Part shown: positions 19,875 to 30,203 of the stretch, piece after piece | How the letters are laid out: every line of letters starts with the position of its first letter | Numbering within the stretch: the stretch's first letter is position 1 | Source: Polaribacter sp. | GTDB lineage: Bacteria > Bacteroidota > Bacteroidia > Flavobacteriales > Flavobacteriaceae | Direction of reading: 5' to 3' | NCBI GenBank assembly: GCA_023254055.1 | Contig: JALQYN010000052.1 | Location: 38,831 to 102,830 of the forward strand | DNA length: 64,000 nucleotides | Program-made: the position numbers and the translations under genes | The notes under the pieces: generated by a model | Told to the model about the DNA's origin: nothing | Seen by the model: only the letters and a program-made list of their open reading frames with translations | The model's database searches: none

Positions 19875-20813
19875 TTATTGTAAGTTTTTAAGCATTTCTT
19901 TGGTCATCAACTCTAAATCAAATTGATGATTCCAACTCCAATCTTGTCTTGCTTGTGAGTCGTCAATTACTTGTGGCCAACTATCAGCAATTTGTTGTCT
20001 AAAATCGGTTTTGTACGAAATTTTAAATTCTGGAATGTGTTTTTTTATTTCTGCAGCAATTTCTTCTGGGGTAAAACTTATGGCAGCTAAATTATAAGAA
20101 GTTCTGGTTTTAATATTTGCCGCATCAGTTTGCATAATTTTAATGGTCGCATCTATAGCATCTTTCATAAACATCATCGGCAAACGCGTATTTTCTGATA
20201 AAAAACATTCATATGATTTGTTTTCTAATGCTTTAAAATAAATGTCTACAGCATAATCTGTAGTTCCTCCTCCAGGTTTGGTTTTCCAACTTATAATGCC
20301 TGGATACCGAATACTTCTAACATCTACACTATATCTGTTGTAATAATAATTACACCAATGTTCGCCTGCCAATTTACTTATTCCGTAAACGGTTGTTGGT
20401 TCCATAATGGTTTGTTGGGGGGTGTTTATTTTTGGTGATGTTGGTCCGAAAGAGGCAATAGAACTAGGCCAATATACTTGTTTAATGTGCTTGTCTTTGG
20501 CTAATTCTAAAACTCCAAGTAAAGAGTTCATGTTTAATTCCCACGCTTTTTGAGGATATTTTTCTGCTGTGGCAGAAAGCATTGCTGCCATTAAATAAAC
20601 CTGAGTAACCTTATATTTTTGAACAATTTTTAAAATTCCTTCCGTATCTGTTGCGTCCAAAATCTCGAAGGGTCCAGAACTTGTAACATCCTCATTTCCT
20701 TCTCTTATATCTGTAGCAACAACATGATCGTTTCCGTAAGTTTCTCTCAGTTTTTGTGTAAGCTCAGATCCAATTTGCCCGCAAGCCCCAATAATTAAAA
20801 TGGTGTCACTCAT
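19875..20813 (-). CDS. NAD-dependent epimerase/dehydratase, GalE-like L-threonine dehydrogenase type
   Basis: ILIIGACGQIGSELTQKLR; PTTVYGISKLAGEHWCNYYYNRYSVDVRSIRYPGIIS. Confidence 0.88.
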   Translation of the reverse strand: MSDTILIIGACGQIGSELTQKLRETYGNDHVVATDIREGNEDVTSSGPFEILDATDTEGILKIVQKYKVTQVYLMAAMLSATAEKYPQKAWELNMNSLLGVLELAKDKHIKQVYWPSSIASFGPTSPKINTPQQTIMEPTTVYGISKLAGEHWCNYYYNRYSVDVRSIRYPGIISWKTKPGGGTTDYAVDIYFKALENKSYECFLSENTRLPMMFMKDAIDATIKIMQTDAANIKTRTSYNLAAISFTPEEIAAEIKKHIPEFKISYKTDFRQQIADSWPQVIDDSQARQDWSWNHQFDLELMTKEMLKNLQ

Positions 20814-20944
20814 TCTTTATAATTCAAAAATATGAAAACAAAAGTACATAATTAAAGTTTCCTTCAAAATGAAAAAATGACATTATATGTTAAAGTGAAA
20901 AAAATAAATTAAAAAAATGTATTTTTACAACTATTTATTTAGAC

Positions 20945-21451
20945 ATGCGTAAGTTTTCTATTCTCTTTTTTTTATTTTTTTGGTCTTGTCAAAACGGCAA
21001 TAATACAGCCGTGCAAGATACTAAGATTAAAAAATCTGAAATGAACATTGTAAAAAAGCATACTTCTGCTTTGGCTTTAGAATCTATTTCGAAAAGTAAA
21101 GTTGCTAATTGGAAAGAATATCAAATAGTAACAGAAAATCTAAAACAGTTTTCTGTTATTTCGGCCAACGAAGCTTTAAATAATGCCCTGAAATTATCTG
21201 AAGAAGTTAAGTTTTTAAAAGATAGTATTCGACCAAAAGAATTGCTGAATTTGTCTTTTAGAACACGGGTAAATGTATTAGAAAATGAAGCTTTACGATT
21301 AAAAGACATGACCTTTATCTCTTCAATATCTGCAAGTGAAGTGCATGCTCAGGTAAATAAAATAATTGCTGCTTTTTCAGCAACAAATTCAAAAATAAAC
21401 ACAACTTATTCTCAATTAAAAGTAGAGCAAGATATAGACAATATCAATTAA
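20945..21451 (+). CDS. Uncharacterised lipoprotein
   Basis: Signal peptide with Cys: MRKFSILFFLFFWSCQNGN. Confidence 0.7.
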   Translation: MRKFSILFFLFFWSCQNGNNTAVQDTKIKKSEMNIVKKHTSALALESISKSKVANWKEYQIVTENLKQFSVISANEALNNALKLSEEVKFLKDSIRPKELLNLSFRTRVNVLENEALRLKDMTFISSISASEVHAQVNKIIAAFSATNSKINTTYSQLKVEQDIDNIN

Positions 21452-21473
21452 ACACCATTTAAGTACACTCATT

Positions 21474-21596
21474 ATGAAAAAAATTACTCTTTATTTTTTA
21501 TTTTTTATTCCCTTTTTCGCTTTTTCACAAACGTATCAAAATAATGCTCCTTGGATGTCAGATGCTAGTTTAAAAAGAAAGGAAAAATTACATTGA
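21474..21596 (+). CDS. Out-of-frame signal peptide ORF of the T9SS protein (40 aa)
   Basis: MKKITLYFLFFIPFFAFSQTYQNNAPWMSDASLKRKEKLH*; continues into 21593-24940 if one A is added at 21583-21587. Confidence 0.75.
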   Translation: MKKITLYFLFFIPFFAFSQTYQNNAPWMSDASLKRKEKLH

Positions 21597-24500
21597 ATGA
21601 TATTTCAGCTGCTGCAGAAAGATACTTTTCTACGATTGATAGAAATAAAAAAGGTAGTGGATACAAACCTTTTAAAAGATGGGAATATCAAAATGGTTTT
21701 TATACAAATCCTGACGGGACCTTAAAAACTACTGCACAGAAAATAGATGCTTGGCAACAAAAAAATCAAATGAATGCCTCTGAAAAAAACAATGCAAACG
21801 ATACAAGTAATTGGACATCTTTAGGCCCATATTCTCACACAAATACAGCTTCTTGGTCTTCTGGTCAAGGAAGGGTGAATGTGGTTGCAGTAGACCCTAG
21901 TAATTCAAATACGTACTATGTGGGTGCTCCAGCTGGAGGGATATGGAAATCTACAGATGCAGGCGTTAATTGGCAGCCTTTAAATGACTTTTTACCTCAA
22001 ATTGGTGTTTCTGGAATTGCAATTCATCCAACAAATTCTAATATTATTTACATTGCCACAGGTGATGATGACGCTAGTGATTCTGCTTCTATAGGTGTAA
22101 TGAAATCTATTGATGGTGGAGTAACATGGAATAGTACTGGAGCAATGACTGGAAATCCCAGCTCTATGAACGATATTTATATTGATCCAACAAACACTGA
22201 TACTGTTATCGTAGCAACAAGTTCTGGTGTGCACAAAAGTACTGATGGTGGTGCAACTTGGACAAGGACTTTAACAGCTAATGTTAGAGATTTAAAAAGA
22301 AAACCTGGCTCTTCAACAGTTTTTTACGCTGCATCTAGTGGTGAAACTAAAAGTAACGGCAATTCCACTAGAGTATATCAATCTTTTGATGGAGGAAACA
22401 CTTTTAGCACGGTTAATATAACTGGCTTAACCAATTCAAGAAGAATTGCCTTAGCAGTTACACCTGCAAATGATAAAGTTGTATATTTTGTAAGTTGGAA
22501 TGGAAGTTCTACAAAAAATGGTTTTAACGGTATTTATAAATCTACAACTAGTGGTTTTAGCTATACGAAAACAGCTGAAACAGATGATATTTTTGGAGGA
22601 TCACAATCTTGGTATGACTTAGCCATTGCTGTTTCAGATACTGATGAAAACACCGTATATGTTGGTGTTTTAAATATTTGGAAGTCTACTGATGGAGGAG
22701 ATAATTTTACGGCTATAAATAGCTGGAGTGCTCCACAATCAGCCTCTTATACCCATGCAGACATTCATTTTTTAGATTTTATCGGTGGTAAATTCTTTGC
22801 TGGCACAGATGGTGGGGTATATGTTTCTACAGACCTTGGGACAAGTTTTACCGACTTAACTAAGAACTTAGCGATAAGTCAGTTTTATAGAATTTCTGTA
22901 GCAAATCAAAATTCTGGAAATATAGTGGGTGGTTTACAAGACAATGGCGGGTACGCTCTTAAAAATAATGGGTGGAGTGTGTATTTTGGTGCAGATGGAA
23001 TGGATTGTGTTATAAATCCTCTTGATTCAGATAATTATTTTGGTTTTATACAATATGGAGGTTCTTTATATGAAAGTAGAGATGGTGGATTAACAAGAAC
23101 TTCTAGTGTTAGCGCTCCTACTGCTGAAACAGGAACAGATGATAGTGGTGGAGAATGGGTAACACCTTTGGTAGCTGACAGAAAAGGAAATCTATATGCT
23201 GGTTATGGTAGTTTATACAAATTGGTAAGTGGAGCTTGGTCTAAAGTTTCAACTCATGATTTTGGAGGTGATATAGATCATATTGAAATTGACCCTAATA
23301 ATGAAAATAATATTTATGTTTCAAATGATGGAAATTTATTTAAAAGTAATGATGCAGGGGTAACGTTTACAAAAATCCCTACTGGTTTTGGAATTATTAA
23401 CTCCATAGAAGTTAGTCATAATGATGGTAATGTTGCCTGGATTGTATCTAATGGAGCAGTTACTAAAACTACAAACTTAAATGATGCAAATCCAAAATTT
23501 ACAAACATCACTGGTAATTTACCTTCTAATGACAACAAAATTGTGTTAAGACATCATGCAGGAAATAAAGACAACAGAGTTTATTTAGGCACCACTGTTG
23601 GTGTATATTACATTGATGATACATTAACAAATTGGGTAACTTTTGATAACAATTTACCCAATACTACCGTTAGAGATCTAGAAATCAATGAGAAAGACGC
23701 AAAATTAGTTGTTGCCACTTACGGAAGAGGTGTTTGGGTTTCTGACATTCCTAATTCTTTCCCTGCTAATGAAGTAAAATTGGTTTCAATTGATTCTCCT
23801 ATAAACAACTCTAGAGGATGTGGTTCTCTTGCTCCAACTATTACAATTCAAAATAAAGGAACAAATGCAATAACTGCGGTTACTGTAAATTACAATGTTG
23901 ATGGTGGTACAAATGCTGTTTACAATTGGACAGGTAATTTAGTGTCAAATGCAACTACTCAAATTAACATTCCTGCTTTTACTGCAACAGAAGGAAATCA
24001 TACTTTAAATGTAGAAACGGTTATAAATAATGATACCTATACTGCAAACAATTCTAACAGTACGTCCTTTTCTATAAACGGTTCTACTGCAACACCAACA
24101 ACTATAAATACGTTTGAATCTGCAAGTGATAATTTAGTGACAGAAACTTCTGGTTCTGGTGGAGGATTGCTTGGTTTATGGCAAAGAGGAACACCAGTAA
24201 AAACGCTTTTAACAAATGTTGGCTCGGGAACTTCTGCCTATGCAACAGGTTTAAATGGAAATTACCCTAATAAAGCTACTGGTTATTTATACACTAAATG
24301 TTACGACTTAACTTTAGTAACAAATCCTGTGTTGAGTTTTAAAATGGCTTTCGACATTGAAAAAGATTGGGATTATATGAACGTTGAATATACAATAGAC
24401 CAAGGGAAAACTTGGATAATACTTGGTGCCTCAACAGATGCAAATTGGTACAATAGTAATTCAACTGCAAATGGCTTACCTGGTAAACAGTGGACTGGTG

Positions 24501-24940
24501 AAGGAGAAAATGCGAATCCTCTAGGAGGCACAAATGCAACTTTACATGATTATAGCTTTGATTTGGCTGCTTTTACAAACGAAGCTAATATAATTTTTAG
24601 ATTTAAATTTTTAGCAGACGACCTTTCTAATGAAGATGGAGCCATTATAGATGATCTAGTAATTACGGGAGTATTGCCTGTTGAAGAATTTAATGAAATT
24701 GAAGGCTTGTCTATTTCGCCTAACCCATCAACTAGTTTATTTAATATCAATTGGTCGCAAGGAAGCAATTTTTCTATTTCTGTTTTTGATTTAACCGGAA
24801 AACTTATTTTACAAGAAAAAAGAGTTTCTTCTGCAGTGAAGCAGTTTGAGTTAGATATGACTAAATATACTAGAGGAATTTACATTGCAAAAATTAAAGT
24901 TGATGATTCTTTAAGTACTAAAAAATTAATTTTAAAATAA
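21593..24940 (+). CDS. T9SS type A sorting-domain protein with VPS10/BNR-like beta-propeller repeats; frameshifted relative to its signal peptide
   Basis: Repeated STDGGVTWNSTG/KSTDGGATW units; C-terminal SISPNPSTSLFNINW...RGIYIAKIKVDDSLSTKKLILK. Confidence 0.9.
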   Translation: MNDISAAAERYFSTIDRNKKGSGYKPFKRWEYQNGFYTNPDGTLKTTAQKIDAWQQKNQMNASEKNNANDTSNWTSLGPYSHTNTASWSSGQGRVNVVAVDPSNSNTYYVGAPAGGIWKSTDAGVNWQPLNDFLPQIGVSGIAIHPTNSNIIYIATGDDDASDSASIGVMKSIDGGVTWNSTGAMTGNPSSMNDIYIDPTNTDTVIVATSSGVHKSTDGGATWTRTLTANVRDLKRKPGSSTVFYAASSGETKSNGNSTRVYQSFDGGNTFSTVNITGLTNSRRIALAVTPANDKVVYFVSWNGSSTKNGFNGIYKSTTSGFSYTKTAETDDIFGGSQSWYDLAIAVSDTDENTVYVGVLNIWKSTDGGDNFTAINSWSAPQSASYTHADIHFLDFIGGKFFAGTDGGVYVSTDLGTSFTDLTKNLAISQFYRISVANQNSGNIVGGLQDNGGYALKNNGWSVYFGADGMDCVINPLDSDNYFGFIQYGGSLYESRDGGLTRTSSVSAPTAETGTDDSGGEWVTPLVADRKGNLYAGYGSLYKLVSGAWSKVSTHDFGGDIDHIEIDPNNENNIYVSNDGNLFKSNDAGVTFTKIPTGFGIINSIEVSHNDGNVAWIVSNGAVTKTTNLNDANPKFTNITGNLPSNDNKIVLRHHAGNKDNRVYLGTTVGVYYIDDTLTNWVTFDNNLPNTTVRDLEINEKDAKLVVATYGRGVWVSDIPNSFPANEVKLVSIDSPINNSRGCGSLAPTITIQNKGTNAITAVTVNYNVDGGTNAVYNWTGNLVSNATTQINIPAFTATEGNHTLNVETVINNDTYTANNSNSTSFSINGSTATPTTINTFESASDNLVTETSGSGGGLLGLWQRGTPVKTLLTNVGSGTSAYATGLNGNYPNKATGYLYTKCYDLTLVTNPVLSFKMAFDIEKDWDYMNVEYTIDQGKTWIILGASTDANWYNSNSTANGLPGKQWTGEGENANPLGGTNATLHDYSFDLAAFTNEANIIFRFKFLADDLSNEDGAIIDDLVITGVLPVEEFNEIEGLSISPNPSTSLFNINWSQGSNFSISVFDLTGKLILQEKRVSSAVKQFELDMTKYTRGIYIAKIKVDDSLSTKKLILK

Positions 24941-24945
24941 TTTTA

Positions 24946-24976
24946 ATATAGCCTCTTTTTAAGAGGCTATTTTTTT
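24946..24976 (+). terminator. Rho-independent terminator
   Basis: atatagcctctttttaagaggctattttttttc. Confidence 0.8.
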
Positions 24977-25446
24977 TCTATTACATTTTCTAGCGTTGAA
25001 AAAATAAGATCAAATTCGTAGCCCAATCTTATTAAATAGTCTGTCAGTTTCTTTTTCCGTTTGTAAAAATCGGTTTCTTTTAGTTGTGCATTTCTTTTAG
25101 TAGCAATGGCATGTATGGTGTCTAAATACTCTTTTTCATCAATTTCTTTTAGAGCTGTTTTTATATTGTATTCAGAAATATCTCTGAATTTCAATTCTCT
25201 AACAATTCTTTGTTTGCCCCATTTTTTTATCCTGAATTTTCCTCTGGCAAAACTTTTAGAAAAACGCTCTTCATTTAAAAAGTTATGCTCTAATAAATGT
25301 AGTATGATTTGATTTTTAGCTTCTTCAATTAATACAAACTCTTTGAGTTTCGTTTCTATTTCTTTATGACATCGATCTTGATAGACACAATATCTTTCTA
25401 ATTTTCTTTTAATCTCTTCTATTGAAAAATACTTTTGTTCTGTCAT
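24967..25446 (-). CDS. recX: Regulatory protein RecX
   Basis: RYCVYQDRCHKEIETKLKEF; FARGKFRIKKWGKQRIVRELKFRDIS. Confidence 0.9.
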   Translation of the reverse strand: MTEQKYFSIEEIKRKLERYCVYQDRCHKEIETKLKEFVLIEEAKNQIILHLLEHNFLNEERFSKSFARGKFRIKKWGKQRIVRELKFRDISEYNIKTALKEIDEKEYLDTIHAIATKRNAQLKETDFYKRKKKLTDYLIRLGYEFDLIFSTLENVIEKK

Positions 25447-25492
25447 ATAAATAGAAACACTGAGGCATTCAAAATTAACTAATTTATAATTA

Positions 25493-25522
25493 AAAAAGGC
25501 TGAGGAAAAACCTCAGCCTTAA
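25493..25522 (-). terminator. Rho-independent terminator of the RND efflux operon
   Basis: aaaaaaggctgaggaaaaacctcagcctt. Confidence 0.75.
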
Positions 25523-25539
25523 TCAACTATTAAAACGAA

Positions 25540-28500
25540 CTATGATGCTGTTTTTAAACGCAACCACATTTTAAATCTTGTGATTAAGTAAAATAATACT
25601 GGTACAACTATTAAAGTCAAGAAAGTGGCTACAAATAATCCGTATATAACAGTCCATGCTAATGGACCCCAGAATACAACATTGTCTCCTCCAAAATAGA
25701 TATGTGGATTCAACTCACTTGCCAATGTAAAGAAGTTTATATTTAAACCTATGGCAAGTGGAATCAATCCTAAAATGGTTGTAATTGCCGTTAATAAAAC
25801 AGGTCGTAAACGTGCTCTTCCTGCTTTTACAATACTATTAAAAAGTTGCTCTTTATCTAGATAATCATTTTCATCTAATTGCAATTCTTCTTTCTTTCTG
25901 TCAATTAATAATTGTGCATAATCTAACAACACAACTCCGTTGTTTACCACAATACCCGCTAAAGAAATGATTCCCATCATCGTCATCATAATAACAAAGG
26001 ATGCTCCTGAGATTACCAAACCTCCAAAGACTCCAATAAAACTTAAAAAGATGGCCAACATAATAATCCCTGGTTTAGACACCGAGTTGAATTGGAAAAT
26101 TAAAATAAAGAAAATCAATGCTAATCCAGTAAAGAAGGCACCAACTAAAAAGTTCATTTGCTTGTTTTGCTCTTCTATTTGCCCAGTGTAATCAATCTTA
26201 ATTCCTTTAGGCAAGTCTTTAAAACTCTTCATTTCTTCTTGAATTTTACGAACTACCGCACTCGCATCAGTTTCTCCAGGCGCTAAAGCAGAATATACAG
26301 TTACCACTCTTTTTACCGATTTGTGCTTGATGGCGCTAAAACCTGAGTTGTTTTTTTGCGTAGCAACAGCAGACACCGGAATTTCCTTGACCTTACCAGA
26401 AGCCATGTCTCTAAAAGTAATATTCTGATTAAAAACAGCACTTTTATTATATCTATCTTCTTTCTTAAAACGAACATAAATATCATAATCTTCACCATTT
26501 TCTTTATAAATACCAGCTTTATTTCCAAAAATAGAGGCTCTTAATTGTTGTCCAACTTGCCCCGTAGTTACACCTAATTCACCTGCTTTTTTTCTATCAA
26601 CCAATACTTGCATTCCTGGCTTATCTCTGTTTACATCAATCTTTAATTCGTCAATTCCAGAAATACTTTTGGTATTGATAAAGTCTCGCATTCTTTGCGC
26701 TGTATGAATTAACTCTGCATAATCATCTCCTTCAATTTCTATGTTAATTGGTGATCCAACAGGTGGACCATTAGCATCTTTTTCAACAGAAATTAAAACT
26801 CCAGGGTAAATTCCTACCAAAGCAGTTTGTACTTTTTGACGTAACAATTCACTATCTAAACCTCTTCTAAATTTATACTCCCTCATAGAAGCGGTAATTT
26901 TCCCTTTGTGTGGCATTTCTGCAGCAGAACCCATGTCTGTTTGTGGGTTTCCTGCTCCTTCACCCACTTGTGAAACAACACTTTCTATCATAAAGTTGTA
27001 GTCTCCATCCATATAGGTGTCACTATATAAAACGCCTGCTACTTTTTCTTCAATCAATTTTGTAATTGAATTGGTTTTTTCAATATCTGTTCCTTCTGGA
27101 TACTCGATATAGACAATAATCTGATTTGGTTTATTGTCTGGGAAAAACTCAACTTTTGTTCTTTGAGTTCCTAAAGACCATCCAAACATGATAAAAGCTG
27201 CTATTAGCAATCCAAAAGTACTAACAACTAACGCATAAGGCATTTTACCAGTTAATGCACTTTTTAATCTTCTTTCGTACCAAGATTCTAGTTTTGGCAA
27301 CACATTGTTTTGAAAAGCATTTGCCCAACGTCTTAAGAACAATCTGTATATCCATAACAAGATTGTGGTAAAAATCATCAACGTTCCTAAAGATCGATAT
27401 GCGCCTCCTGTTAATAATACCAAGATTCCTAAACCTACCATAACACTGGTCAAGATAATAATTCTTTTGAGTGGCATGTCTTTATCTTCTACACTCATAA
27501 ATTGAGAAACCAATACTGAGTTAAAGAAAATAGCAACAAATAAGGAAGATCCTAAAACGGTTGATAAAGTAATTGGCAATAGAATCATAAAATCTCCCAT
27601 AATCCCGGGCCATAAGCCTAACGGAATAAATGCTGCAACCGTTGTAGCGGTAGAAATGATAATAGGAAATGCAATTTCTCCAATTCCTTTTTTAGCTGCT
27701 TCTACTCTACTCATGCCTTCTTGGTCCATTAATCGATATACATTCTCGACCACTACAATTCCGTTATCAACCAACATTCCGAGTCCCATAATTAGACCAA
27801 AAAGAATCATGGTATTCATGGTATACCCTAACATGTTTAAAATCATTAATGACATAAACATGGACATTGGAATTGCAAAACCTACAAATACTGCATTTTT
27901 AAATCCTAAGAAAAACATTAAAACAGTTACCACTAAAATAACTCCGAAAATAATGTTGTTCACCAAATCATCTACTTGACCAATGGTTTTTGAAGATTGA
28001 TCATTGGTGATGGTAATTTTCAAATCTTTTGGAAAGTGGTTTGCAATGGCATTGTCTACAATTACTCTAATTTGTTCTGCAGCGGCTACCATGTTTTTAC
28101 CTGCACGTTTTTTAACATCTAACATCACTACATCTGCTCCTTTTTCTCTAGCATAGGTAGTTTTCTCTTTATCTTTAAATGAAATGCTCGCTACATCTTT
28201 TAAGTAAATTGGATTGTTAAACTCAGATTTAATTACAAAGTTTCCTAAATCTGATGGCTGCTCTATTTCTCCAATAATTCGAATTGTTCTTCGTTGACCA
28301 CTTGTAATAAAGTTTCCTGCAGACATGGTAACATTTCCATTACTTATTGCGCTAGTAATGTCGTTAAAACTGACTTTTGAAGCCATCATTTTATAAACAT
28401 CTACTGCAACTTCTACCTCTTTATCTTGTGCTCCACGAATATCTGCTTTTTTAATTTCAGCTAAATCTTCAATTTCATCTTGTAAATATTCTGCAAACTC

Positions 28501-29010
28501 TTTTAGTTTATAAACTGGGTAATCTCCAGAAATATTAATGTTTAAAATGGGCATTTCTTCAGACATGCTCAATTCAAAAACATTAGGCTCTATTTTAGCT
28601 CCATTAAAAGTTGGCCAATCTTCACTCGATGTTTCTGTAGCAATCTCGTCTTTTACTTTTTGCTTGGCTTGATCTACAGTAATGTTTTCATCAAACTCTA
28701 CAACCACCATAGAATAATCTTCTTGTGAAGTTGATGTAACTTCTACAACATTACTTACCGTTTTTAATTTATCTTCTAACGGGTCTGTAATGAGCTTTTC
28801 TATATCTTCTGCAGTGTTTCCAGGAAAAACGGTACTAACATAAATCTTGGTTTCTTTTACTTCTGGAAAACTCTCTCTAGCCATTGAAAAATAGGCAGAA
28901 ATACCATAGAAAAAGATAACAGCCATAATAACATAAATGGTTGTTTTGTTATGAATTGCCCAAGACGATAATTTAAACTCTTTATCTACTTGTTTTTTTT
29001 GTTTTGTCAT
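25540..29010 (-). CDS. RND family efflux transporter permease
   Basis: 1156 aa; TVFPGNTAEDIEKLITDPLE, GLIMGLGMLVDNGIVVVENVYR, GIISLAGIVVNNGVVLLDYAQ. Confidence 0.95.
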   Translation of the reverse strand: MTKQKKQVDKEFKLSSWAIHNKTTIYVIMAVIFFYGISAYFSMARESFPEVKETKIYVSTVFPGNTAEDIEKLITDPLEDKLKTVSNVVEVTSTSQEDYSMVVVEFDENITVDQAKQKVKDEIATETSSEDWPTFNGAKIEPNVFELSMSEEMPILNINISGDYPVYKLKEFAEYLQDEIEDLAEIKKADIRGAQDKEVEVAVDVYKMMASKVSFNDITSAISNGNVTMSAGNFITSGQRRTIRIIGEIEQPSDLGNFVIKSEFNNPIYLKDVASISFKDKEKTTYAREKGADVVMLDVKKRAGKNMVAAAEQIRVIVDNAIANHFPKDLKITITNDQSSKTIGQVDDLVNNIIFGVILVVTVLMFFLGFKNAVFVGFAIPMSMFMSLMILNMLGYTMNTMILFGLIMGLGMLVDNGIVVVENVYRLMDQEGMSRVEAAKKGIGEIAFPIIISTATTVAAFIPLGLWPGIMGDFMILLPITLSTVLGSSLFVAIFFNSVLVSQFMSVEDKDMPLKRIIILTSVMVGLGILVLLTGGAYRSLGTLMIFTTILLWIYRLFLRRWANAFQNNVLPKLESWYERRLKSALTGKMPYALVVSTFGLLIAAFIMFGWSLGTQRTKVEFFPDNKPNQIIVYIEYPEGTDIEKTNSITKLIEEKVAGVLYSDTYMDGDYNFMIESVVSQVGEGAGNPQTDMGSAAEMPHKGKITASMREYKFRRGLDSELLRQKVQTALVGIYPGVLISVEKDANGPPVGSPINIEIEGDDYAELIHTAQRMRDFINTKSISGIDELKIDVNRDKPGMQVLVDRKKAGELGVTTGQVGQQLRASIFGNKAGIYKENGEDYDIYVRFKKEDRYNKSAVFNQNITFRDMASGKVKEIPVSAVATQKNNSGFSAIKHKSVKRVVTVYSALAPGETDASAVVRKIQEEMKSFKDLPKGIKIDYTGQIEEQNKQMNFLVGAFFTGLALIFFILIFQFNSVSKPGIIMLAIFLSFIGVFGGLVISGASFVIMMTMMGIISLAGIVVNNGVVLLDYAQLLIDRKKEELQLDENDYLDKEQLFNSIVKAGRARLRPVLLTAITTILGLIPLAIGLNINFFTLASELNPHIYFGGDNVVFWGPLAWTVIYGLFVATFLTLIVVPVLFYLITRFKMWLRLKTAS

Positions 29011-29020
29011 CGTAAACTAT

Positions 29021-30193
29021 TTATTGATTGATAACTTTTACGGTTTGACCGTTGTTTACACTACGAGCACCTTCTTTAATAACTTCTGTTCCAGGTTCTA
29101 GATTAGCTATAACTTCAATAATATCTCCTTGAGTTTTACCCGTCTTAATGATTACTTTTTTAGCAACAGCTTCATTATTTGCGTCTTTGTTTATTACAAC
29201 ATAAATAAATTGCTCTCCTTGGGCATTTTCTGAAATAATACTTTGCGGAATTAAAATTGCTTTGGTGTTTGTGTAATCGTTTATTTGAAGTTTAGCCGTT
29301 AAGTTTGGTTTAACATTTCCGTTTATATTTGTAACAGGAACCTCAATTTTAAAAGATCTGTTTGTTGGATTGATAAAACTACCAACTTGTCTAACAGAGC
29401 TTACTAACGTTTCTCCTAATACTGGAAATTCTACTTTTACTTTTTTGTTTTTTGTAACATTTACAATGTATCTTTCTGGAACCTCAGTAGAAATATACAT
29501 GTTGTTTAAATTGATGATTCTAAAAATTTCTGCGCCTGGCCCAGGTGCAACAACTGTTCCTTCTTCTTTAATAACTGCGTCTATAACTCCGTCAAAAGGA
29601 GCAATTATTGTTGTTTTTTCAATTTGAGATTTTAATTGCTCAACCGATTTTTGTTGCGCAAAATAGTTGGTTTTTGATTGTAAATATTGCATCTCTGAAC
29701 CAATTTTTTGATCCCACAATCTTTTTTGACGCTCATAAACTGTTTTAGCTAATTCTACTTGAGTTTCTAATTGTGATAATTGTTGACTCATGCCGCCATC
29801 GTTTATTTTTGCTAAAATGGCTCCTTTTTTTACAGATTGACCCTCCTTTACATAAACATCTTCTAGAATACCTGGCATTTCTGGATAAATCAATAAATTT
29901 TGTTTGGTCTCTACATTTCCTTGCAATTCTAAATAATGTGTAAAAACTTCTTCTTTAGCTTTAAAAGTAGTTATTAATGGTACTTTTTTATTGGTATCTA
30001 AAGCGTCAATTTTTTCGTTAAGCATTTTTAATTGATCAGAATATCCTTGCTGAACTGCCTCTATTTCTACTTTTTTTGCCTTGATTATAGAAATATCGTT
30101 TGTGGCAATAATTTCTTCAATTGTTTGTCCCTTTTTTTCTCCACAAGAGATCAAAAGAATGCTTGCTATTAATACTGTATAAATTGTTTTCAT
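29021..30193 (-). CDS. RND efflux periplasmic adaptor subunit
   Basis: Lipoprotein signal; EGQSVKKGAILAKIND, IIAPFDGVIDAVIKEEGTVV. Confidence 0.93.
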   Translation of the reverse strand: MKTIYTVLIASILLISCGEKKGQTIEEIIATNDISIIKAKKVEIEAVQQGYSDQLKMLNEKIDALDTNKKVPLITTFKAKEEVFTHYLELQGNVETKQNLLIYPEMPGILEDVYVKEGQSVKKGAILAKINDGGMSQQLSQLETQVELAKTVYERQKRLWDQKIGSEMQYLQSKTNYFAQQKSVEQLKSQIEKTTIIAPFDGVIDAVIKEEGTVVAPGPGAEIFRIINLNNMYISTEVPERYIVNVTKNKKVKVEFPVLGETLVSSVRQVGSFINPTNRSFKIEVPVTNINGNVKPNLTAKLQINDYTNTKAILIPQSIISENAQGEQFIYVVINKDANNEAVAKKVIIKTGKTQGDIIEVIANLEPGTEVIKEGARSVNNGQTVKVINQ

Positions 30194-30203
30194 GCCTGAT
30201 TGA

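Noticed and set aside
21583-21587. Programmed ribosomal frameshift explanation for the T9SS gene
   Set aside because: GAA AAA TTA is not a canonical X XXY YYZ slippery heptamer and A5 is short for polymerase slippage; a simple indel or sequence error is more likely, though untested.
21593-24940. Repeated DGG/STDGG coding segments as a DNA repeat array
   Set aside because: They are degenerate protein-level BNR/propeller repeats, not a nucleotide repeat or CRISPR array.
25940-27979. Plus-strand ORFs (83, 62, 107 aa) within the RND permease
   Set aside because: Antisense shadows rich in Ile/Asn/Lys, no family signal.
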